Shown piece after piece: positions 25,973 through 33,500 of a stretch of DNA of 64,000 nt; position 1 is the first letter of the stretch, and each line of letters opens with the position of its first letter. Location: assembly GCA_035362335.1 (NCBI GenBank), contig DAOSDL010000003.1, positions 1 through 64,000 of the forward strand. The letters run 5' to 3'. The translations under genes and the position numbers were made by a program. Source of the stretch: JAOSJT01 sp035362335 (GTDB taxonomy: Bacteria > Bacteroidota > Ignavibacteria > SZUA-365). The notes beneath the pieces were generated by a model. It did no database searches, had not been told where the DNA came from, and saw nothing but the letters and a program-made list of their open reading frames with translations.

Positions 25973-27346
25973 ATGTCACTGTTTCGCATTTTCGTGCAAT
26001 CGGCGGTTTGCGCGTTTGTGATCTCGACCATCACCCACGCCCAGGCGCAGTTCTCCACCAGTCTCCACGCCACGCGCGAGGGCAAATCATTCTGGTACGA
26101 TCAGGGAGCGAAGCTGCTGCTGAACATCGACATCGTCGATCTCGGCTGTAAGGGTTGTCACGGTCCGACGAACGCCGATGGTCAACCTTACGGCAACTAC
26201 ACGCCCGGTTGCGTGGACTGTCATCCCAGCGGCGATTTCTCGAAAGCGGGACTGAAGGAAGCACAGTGCTTCGGTTGTCACAGTCGCCAGAACACCGAGG
26301 CCAACGTCCTCGCCCTCCCCGACGTACATCGCGAGCGTGGCATGAAATGTTGGGATTGCCATAAGAGCAATGAAATGCACGGCGATGGCACGTGGTATAA
26401 TTCGCTGCACGAACCCGGCGCCATGACCACGGATTGTACGAATTGTCACACTTCGCTGCCTTCATCGCATGCATCGAATGATCCACACGCAGGCAAATTG
26501 CATTGCAGCGCCTGTCACACCAAAACCGTGGTGAGCTGCTACAACTGCCACATCGAAAGCCAGCAGACGGCACAGCTCAAGCGCGCGAAGCAGGTGATCA
26601 AGGATTTTGTGATGCTGGTCAACAGAACAAAGGATGGAAAGGTCGGCACTGCCAGCTTTCAATCCCTGACCTATCAGGGCAAATCCTTTGTGGCCTTCGG
26701 TCCCTTTCACGGCCATGCCATCACCGAGGACGGGCGACGCTGTGTGGATTGCCATGTGAATTACGGCGGCAATGTACCCGCGATTCTCGAGTACAATGCC
26801 AGCGGACGTATGCAGTTCGCCCGATGGAACACCGCCGACAGTACGTTGAGCTGGTTGAAAGGCGTGATTCCTCTGCCGTACGATTACGAACAGAGTTTGC
26901 ACATGGATTTTCTCACCTACAACGGCACAGCCACCGATCCCGTGGTGCCGTCGAAGAACTGGTCGCTGGTATCCAGCGCGTGGGACGGACAGCACATGCT
27001 GTTCGCCACACCGCTGAGCACCTCACAGATGAGCAAACTCGGCTTCATCATCACAAGCGTGGAGCGGTTGGGCGATGCGTCGGAGGCGTTCACGCTGAGT
27101 CCGAATTATCCCAATCCCTTCAATCCCTCCACCACCATCGAATATGCGTTGCCGCGCGCCACGGATGCGCAGTTGCGCGTATTCGACGCGCAGGGCCGCT
27201 GTGTACGCACCCTGCTGAACGAGCGTCAGGAGGCGGGCGTGTATCGCATCGAGGCCGATCTGTCGACGCTGCCGGCCGGTGTGTATCTGTACGCGCTGGA
27301 AAGCGCGGGCCTTCGCCTGACGCGGAAAATGGTGTTGGTGAAATAA
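25973..27346 (+). CDS. Octaheme c-type cytochrome with T9SS sorting domain
   Basis: 457 residues from ATG 25973, chosen for GGAGG five bases upstream and the signal peptide (MSLFRIFVQSAVCAFVIS...). Eight CxxCH heme sites occur in residues ~59-260: CKGCH, CVDCH, CFGCH, CWDCH, CTNCH, CSACH, CYNCH and, after a ~65-residue insert, CVDCH. Other histidines are available as distal ligands. The last ~80 residues are a type A sorting domain (LSPNYPNPFNPSTTIEYALP ... LPAGVYLYALESAG), so the protein should cross the outer membrane by T9SS and be surface-anchored. It is likely an extracellular electron carrier; a reductase for an oxyanion is the alternative. A membrane Fe-S oxidoreductase gene starts 143 bases downstream. 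The gene is bracketed by matching palindromes. Confidence 0.93.
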   Translation: MSLFRIFVQSAVCAFVISTITHAQAQFSTSLHATREGKSFWYDQGAKLLLNIDIVDLGCKGCHGPTNADGQPYGNYTPGCVDCHPSGDFSKAGLKEAQCFGCHSRQNTEANVLALPDVHRERGMKCWDCHKSNEMHGDGTWYNSLHEPGAMTTDCTNCHTSLPSSHASNDPHAGKLHCSACHTKTVVSCYNCHIESQQTAQLKRAKQVIKDFVMLVNRTKDGKVGTASFQSLTYQGKSFVAFGPFHGHAITEDGRRCVDCHVNYGGNVPAILEYNASGRMQFARWNTADSTLSWLKGVIPLPYDYEQSLHMDFLTYNGTATDPVVPSKNWSLVSSAWDGQHMLFATPLSTSQMSKLGFIITSVERLGDASEAFTLSPNYPNPFNPSTTIEYALPRATDAQLRVFDAQGRCVRTLLNERQEAGVYRIEADLSTLPAGVYLYALESAGLRLTRKMVLVK

Positions 27347-27378
27347 CCGTAGAGACGGTGCATGCACCGTCTCTACGG
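27347..27378. repeat. Perfect palindrome, right copy
   Basis: 32-base perfect inverted repeat beginning immediately after the cytochrome stop codon, arm CCGTAGAGACGGTGCA and its complement. The core matches the left copy. With no T-run it is a weak candidate for an intrinsic terminator. Confidence 0.95.
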
Positions 27379-27489
27379 GCCGAACGCCACGTCGCGATTG
27401 TGCATCTCCCCGTCAATCCGTAATTTCGGACATGGCCGGACGGTTCACATCGTCGGCACTCCACTATCCTCTCTCGAAAGTCCAACCGT

Positions 27490-29496
27490 ATGGAAATCAA
27501 GAACATCATTTTCCTCCTCGTGCTGCTTGCCGCGTTCGGCGTGTTTGCCTGGACCGCACGGAAAGTGCTGGGCTATCTCGCCCTGGGCAAAGCCGAAAAC
27601 CGTTTTGATCGTTTCGACAAGCGCATCTCCAACACACTCGCCATCGCCTTCGGGCAAACGAAAATCCTCCGCGATCCCATCGCTGGTCCGGTACACGCGG
27701 GGATATTCTGGGGTTTTGTGATTCTGCTCACCGCCGTGGTGGAATCGATAGGCGAGGGACTGATACACGGCTTTTCCTTCGCGTTCCTCGGTCCGCTGTA
27801 CAACCTGATCGCGCTTTCCTCGGATATCATCGCGCTGGTGGTGCTCGTCGCCGTCCTTGTCGCGCTGTTCCGTCGGCACGTGGCCGGTCCGGATCGCTTG
27901 CGCAAGCTCGACCGCGCATCGCAAATGGACGCGACGGTGATTCTCTGCACCATCGCACTGATCATGCTTTCGATGTTTGTGCAGAATGGTGCGCGTATCG
28001 CGGTGGGCGAGGGCGCGGCCTACGCATCGGACTGGCGACCGGTGAGCATGGCCTTTGCCGGAATGTTCGGCGCGGATTCGTGGCTGATCTTCGAAATTTC
28101 CTGGTGGATACACATTCTACTGGTGTTGGGCTTTCTCAATGCCCTGCCATACACCAAGCATTTCCACGTCATCACTTCCGTGCCCAATGTGTATTTCAGC
28201 AACAAGGGCATACGCAAGGAAGGCGACGGCGCGCTGAAGCCGCTGAACCTCGAGGACGAAACGGCGGAGAAATTCGGCGCGTCCGACATCGAGGATCTCA
28301 CCTGGAAACAGCTGTTCGACAGCTACACCTGCACGCACTGCGGCCGCTGCACCTCGGTATGCCCGGCGAATATCACCGGCAAACTCCTGTCGCCGAAGAA
28401 AATCATCGTCGACACGCGCACGCGTCTCGAGGAAAAAGCGCCGCTTGTGGTGGCGGGCGTGACCGACGATGCGGCACTGCAAAAGCAATTGCTGCATGAT
28501 TATATCACACCGCAGGAATTGTGGGCTTGCACCACCTGCCGCGCCTGCGTGCAGGAATGCCCGGTGATGATAGAACATGTGGATGAAATTGTGGAAATGC
28601 GCCGCTATCTCGCGTTGACCGAGGGCGAATTCCCCGAGCAATTGCAGTTGCTGTATCGCAATCTCGAGAACAACTTCGCCCCATGGCAATTCAGTCCCGA
28701 GGATCGCGCCGCCTGGGCCGACGGTCTGGAGATTCCCGAATTGTCACAGCTCGGCGACGCTGGCGACATCGACTATTTGTTCTGGGTGGGATGCGCCGGC
28801 TCTTTCGACGCGAGATACAAAAAGGTGAGCGTCGCCCTGGCGCACATCATGAAGCGCGCCGGCTTGCGCTTCGCCATTCTCGGACGCGAGGAAAAATGCA
28901 ATGGCGATCCCGCGCGTCGCACGGGCAATGAATATCTCGCGCAGACGCTGATGATGGAAAACATCGAGCGTTTGAATTCCTACAATGTGAAAAACATCGT
29001 CACCGCCTGTCCACATTGCTTCCATTCCATCAAGAATGAGTTCCCGCAATTCGGCGGCAACTACCGTGTTGTCCATCACTCCGAGCTGATCGCCGCATTG
29101 CTCGACCGCGGCATCATCCAACTCGAAAAAGCGCTCAACGGCGCCATCACCTTCCACGACAGTTGCTATCTCGGCCGCTACAACGACATTTACGAAGAGC
29201 CGCGCAATGTGCTGATGCACGTGCCCGAAGCTGAGCTGCGGGAAATGCCCCGCAGCCATGACAAGGGTTTTTGCTGCGGCGCCGGTGGTGGCCAGATGTT
29301 CATGGAAGAAACGGAAGGAAAGCGCGTCAACATCGAACGTACCGAGGAAGCCCTGGCAAGCGGAGCCGGGACCATCGCCTCGGCATGTCCGTTCTGCATG
29401 ACCATGATGACCGACGGGGTCAAGGAAAAAGGCAAACAAGAGGAAGTGGTGGTGAAGGATATTGCCGAACTTGTTTATGAAGCGATGAGAAAATGA
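27490..29496 (+). CDS. Membrane Fe-S oxidoreductase, HdrD/EtfD-like
   Basis: 668 residues. The N-terminal ~230 residues have about five to six membrane segments in a NarI-like (nitrate reductase gamma) arrangement able to bind heme b and quinone. Then come two [4Fe-4S] ferredoxin motifs, CTHCGRCTSVCP and CTTCRACVQECP. Two cysteine-rich CCG domains follow, the first variant (GCAGSFD ... EEKCNGDPARR ... CPHC) and the second canonical (DSCYLGR ... FCCGAGG ... CPFC). This layout is that of membrane oxidoreductases that pass electrons between a soluble donor such as ETF and menaquinone. No etfAB gene is in the window. The position after the surface cytochrome suggests, as inference, a quinone-linked route to it. 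The stop overlaps the next lipoprotein ATG. Confidence 0.88.
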   Translation: MEIKNIIFLLVLLAAFGVFAWTARKVLGYLALGKAENRFDRFDKRISNTLAIAFGQTKILRDPIAGPVHAGIFWGFVILLTAVVESIGEGLIHGFSFAFLGPLYNLIALSSDIIALVVLVAVLVALFRRHVAGPDRLRKLDRASQMDATVILCTIALIMLSMFVQNGARIAVGEGAAYASDWRPVSMAFAGMFGADSWLIFEISWWIHILLVLGFLNALPYTKHFHVITSVPNVYFSNKGIRKEGDGALKPLNLEDETAEKFGASDIEDLTWKQLFDSYTCTHCGRCTSVCPANITGKLLSPKKIIVDTRTRLEEKAPLVVAGVTDDAALQKQLLHDYITPQELWACTTCRACVQECPVMIEHVDEIVEMRRYLALTEGEFPEQLQLLYRNLENNFAPWQFSPEDRAAWADGLEIPELSQLGDAGDIDYLFWVGCAGSFDARYKKVSVALAHIMKRAGLRFAILGREEKCNGDPARRTGNEYLAQTLMMENIERLNSYNVKNIVTACPHCFHSIKNEFPQFGGNYRVVHHSELIAALLDRGIIQLEKALNGAITFHDSCYLGRYNDIYEEPRNVLMHVPEAELREMPRSHDKGFCCGAGGGQMFMEETEGKRVNIERTEEALASGAGTIASACPFCMTMMTDGVKEKGKQEEVVVKDIAELVYEAMRK

Positions 29497-30005
29497 CACA
29501 CACAACCCTCCCCCGAAATCTCGCGCTGGCTCTGCTGCTGCTGTTGTCCGCCTGCGGTCCTTCCGCCGAGAAGGGTTCCTCCGCAGCGGACAGCACAAAC
29601 GCGGCGGCGGACGAGCGCCCCATCGTGCCGGACGAAGGCAAGGCTGTGGATCTGGCACGCTGGTCCGAGCAAAGCTATGCGGATTTCGGCAAGCTGTTCG
29701 CCGATTTCGGCAAGCACGATCCTCCCATCATTCGCGGATACGGCATCTGCGATTCCATCACCTGCGTGTTTCCCTCCACCGATGCGACAGCGCGAGCGGA
29801 AATACTCATCTGCGACCTCGATGCGATATACAGCGCCGAGGATGCGTTCCGCTTGCTGGGCATAGAAACGGGACGCGTGCTGAACAGCGAAGCGAGCTGG
29901 GTAAGCCTTGCGCCGGCCGACGACCGCTTCACCTCGCTGAAATACAAGACCATCGGCTCCCATGCCGATCGCACGCAGCAGCTGCTGCTGCAATTCAAAC
30001 GCTGA
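29493..30005 (+). CDS. Lipoprotein of unknown function
   Basis: 170 residues. Signal with lipobox LLLSAC after MTHTTLPRNLALALLL; a Ser/Ala-rich spacer follows. The mature part contains GYGICDSITCVFPS and an EASWVSLAPADDRF segment, with two cysteines that could form a disulfide. No family recognised. It overlaps the Fe-S oxidoreductase stop by 4 bases (ATGA), so it is translated from the same mRNA and may be an accessory of that complex (inference). Confidence 0.7.
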   Translation: MTHTTLPRNLALALLLLLSACGPSAEKGSSAADSTNAAADERPIVPDEGKAVDLARWSEQSYADFGKLFADFGKHDPPIIRGYGICDSITCVFPSTDATARAEILICDLDAIYSAEDAFRLLGIETGRVLNSEASWVSLAPADDRFTSLKYKTIGSHADRTQQLLLQFKR

Positions 30006-30022
30006 CACAACCCTCGCAAAGA

Positions 30023-30064
30023 GCACACGGCATCAGCGGGCACAATCCCGCTGATGCCGTGTGC
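30023..30064. terminator. Long hairpin terminator
   Basis: Perfect 18-base arms, GCACACGGCATCAGCGGG at 30023-30040 and its complement at 30047-30064, with a 6-base loop, 18 bases after the lipoprotein stop. It is followed by gtttc rather than a long T-run. Confidence 0.75.
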
Positions 30065-30558
30065 GTTTCAATCAGTGCTTCTCATTGGAGAATTCTCTTC
30101 GCCGCGGATAAAACGGATGCGGACTTCACCCGTGCTTCCAAATCCTGTGGACTTCCACGATTCATCTTAGATAATCTGTGTGAAATCTGCTCTGAAAATT
30201 GTCTCGCTGCCTGCATCATGCTCATCTGCGCGGTGATGTGTAAAGAGTGAAGAGTAAAGAGTAAAGTTTGACGGTAGTCGTAGGAGCCAACCCGTACTCT
30301 CTCCGCCACCGCAGGCAAGGGACACCGATTCGCATCACTACTGTCAGCGGACGTTGGATGGCTTCATCTGCGAAGATTCGCTCGGCACCTCGCCGACTTC
30401 CACGATCCATCTGTGCTAATCTGTGTGAAATCCGTGCAATCTGTGGTTTTGAAACTCTGCTGATCCACTCCGACAGTAATCAAGGCACCTGCACCATTTT
30501 CATTCTCCCGGGTGTGACGAAGGAACATGAAAGACTGTGGTTTTCCCCCTGCGTTGAC
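30065..30558. repeat. Gene-free region with dispersed repeat copy B
   Basis: About 490 bases between convergent genes. Bases 30401-30544 are the full dispersed repeat (ccatctgtgctaatctgtgt through ggcacctgcaccattttcat to gaaggaacatgaaagactgt). A truncated relative of its first module is at 30138-30190. Bases 30245-30266 are a short tandem of agagtgaa/agagtaa. I see no gene; the short reading frames are repeat translations. The repeat stops about 15 bases from the 3' end of the giant kinase gene. Confidence 0.8.
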
Positions 30559-33500
30559 TCAGGAGGTTTTGTAAGGCAGGGTGAAGTGGAAGATGCTGCC
30601 TTTGCCGACTTCGGATTCCACCCAGATGCGACCACCCATCAGTTCCACAAAGCCGCGCGAGATGGACAGACCGAGCCCGGTTCCACCGTAGGGCCGCGTG
30701 GACGACTCGTCCACCTGGCGGAAGCGGTTGAAGATGAATTCGAACGCCTCCTCCGGTATGCCAATGCCGGTATCCGATACGTAGAATTCCAGTTCATCGT
30801 CCGAGTGCCGTTGGCAACCAAACGTAATGCAGCCTTCCTTCGTGAATTTCATGGCATTGGAAAGCAGATTGACCAGCACCTGACGCACGCGCTGCGCGTC
30901 CATCATCACTACGAGCTCGCTGTCCGGCAGGGAATTCGCCAACTGCAGTGTACACTGTGTATCTTCGCTCTGCGCGATCAAGTGGCTGTAGGTGATATAC
31001 AGATCGTGCAATAATTCCTCGACATTCCACAGTTCCGGATAGATTTTAATTTGTCCGGAATCGATCATGGAAATATCGAGAATATCGTTGATGATGGCGA
31101 GCAGATCGTAGGAGCGTTGTTTGATGATGCCGGTGTACTGCTCCTGTTCGTCGGGCCGAATTTCCTTCGCATTCAGCAGATCCGCGAAACCGATGATGGC
31201 GTTCATGGGCGTACGCACTTCATGGCTCATATTGGCGAGGAAGGTGGATTTCAGGCGGTCGCTCTCCTCCGCTTTTTCCTTCGCTGCGATAAGCTCAGCC
31301 AGGAGGCGGCGTTGCTCTGTGGTGTCTTCCTTGACGGCGATAAAGTGACTGATGTATCCACGCTCATCGGTCACGGAGGAAATGATGCTACGCTCCCAGT
31401 AGAGCTCCCCATTCCTGCGTCGGTTGTGGAATTCGCCAATCCATTCCTTTCCCTCAGTGATCGTTCTCCAGAGATTGGCATAGAATGCATCATCATGTTC
31501 ACCGGACTTTACAATACTCATTGTCCCGCCAATCGCATCCTCGGAAGAGTATCCGGTATTTCTGGTGAACTGAGGATTCACATACTCGATGATTCCGGAG
31601 GCATCGGTGACGATGATGCTTATGGGACTCTGCTCGATGGATCGCCGAAGTAGTTTATTGGCATGCTCTGCGCGTTTCTTCTCGGTGATGTCGAAGACCA
31701 CAGAATGGAGGTGCAATTTCCCTCGCATGTTCACTGTTCCCGCAAGCACCTCAACATCGCGAAGGCTTCCATCGGCGCGACGATGCTGGAATTGCAAGTA
31801 CTGCGTCCCAGCGTTCACGGTTTTCTTCATCGCAGTGGATAGAGCTTCTCTCGGTAATGTGTTTATCCGGGAGATGTTCATTGTTCTTAATTCGTCCACC
31901 GACCAGCCATAGAACGCACTCGCGGCAGGATTTGCGTCGACGATCGTGCCGTCATCGGGATCGATGATCAGTTTCACAGCAGGATGCTCTTCGAATAGCG
32001 ATCTGAATACACCCTCCGATTCGCGGAGCGCTTGCTCCGCGAGCTTGCGTTCGGTTATTTCCGTGTGTGATATAACCGCTCCTCCAAGGTCGCTCGCCAA
32101 TGGTGTTGCCATCAAAACAAACCACCGCTGCATTGTGGGCGCGTCGCAACTGTATTCGTACATGTAGAAAGGCAACTCTCTGCGCAGCACCGTTGTAATG
32201 CCATTTCGCACAGCTGTAGCATCTTCGCTCCCCGTCCCAATCGCGGTTTCGCATATCACGAGGTAATTCGTACCAATGCCCACACCTTGAATCTGCCTTG
32301 CAGAATCTGCTCCATTCTCACGTGCGAAGCGCAGCCACGGTTCGTTGACCGCGAGAATATTTCCCGCGCTATCAATCACACAGATATTTGACGTCACCGA
32401 ATCGAGAATGGCATGGGCAAAGGCCTCACTCTCCTGCTGCGCCCGCTCGGCACGTTTGCGCTCGGTGATATTCTGCATGACGCAGTGAGTGCGAAGAAAG
32501 ACACCGCGAGCATCCTTTTCAACGCGGCCTTCGATGTACACATCGACACTCGTACCGTGTGGCCGCTGTAGTATGATATCGTCACTGCGTCCGCCCGAAT
32601 CAAGGACCAGCTGGTACAGTTCATCGAACTGATCACGTATGGATTCGTGCCAGAAATCTTTGAATGCCACACCGTGTATATCCAAATCCGCCGCACCGAA
32701 CAGTCGAAGGGTCTCGTCATTGTAATCGAGTATGCGTCCTGCGGCATCCAGCGAGAGATATGCGATGGGACTGTGCTCGATCATGGAGCGGAAGCGTTGC
32801 TCACTTGCGCGTAGCGCATGTTCTGCGAGTTTCCAGTCGGTTATATCCCGTATGAGGGCAACAGAGTGCCAGCTGTTTTGAATTCGCACCGGTGCGAGCG
32901 ATATGGAAATATCGAACAATGCGCCGTTCCGGTGTCGTGCGAGGAGATCTCTACTCTTTCCGGACAATGCGGCTTCGCCAGTACTCAGATACCGATGCAT
33001 AGCCTGTATGGCATCTTCACGTGTGCTGTCCGGCGTCAACAGATCATGTACCTGTAGGCCCATGGCCTCTTCCTGAGAATATCCGAACATGGATGCGGCG
33101 GCGGGATTCCAGTAGGATATGCGACCGTTGTCGTCCGCCATGATAATAGCGTCACGAGCGGACTCGGTGATGGCCCTGAGGCGCTGCTCGCTCTCCTCGA
33201 GTCGCTGCGCGGCCTGCCGACGATCGGTAATGTCGGTGATAATGCCGTACCACATGACGCTGCCGTCCGCCAGCAGTTCTGGCACGGCATCGCAGAGTCG
33301 CCAGCGCAGACCCTGAGTCGGGAGAATTACACGGTACTCGTCATGAAAGAGTGAAAGCTCTTTCGCAGACTGTAAAATATGGCTGCTGACACGATCCCTG
33401 TCATCGGGATGCAAACGATCAAACACAGGGGAGGCATCCGAGCGGACTTCTTCGGGAAGAACTTCGTATATATCCCACATCCCCTTGCTGGAGAAGGGGA

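Noticed and set aside
25304..25979. Three long reverse-strand reading frames through the array and the N gap
   Set aside because: They exist only because the repeat unit has no stop on that strand; they translate the repeat, cross unknown bases and have no start context.
30065..30400. Small genes or RNA between the lipoprotein and the giant kinase
   Set aside because: Short frames here translate repeat modules and a small agagtaa tandem; no promoter was found.
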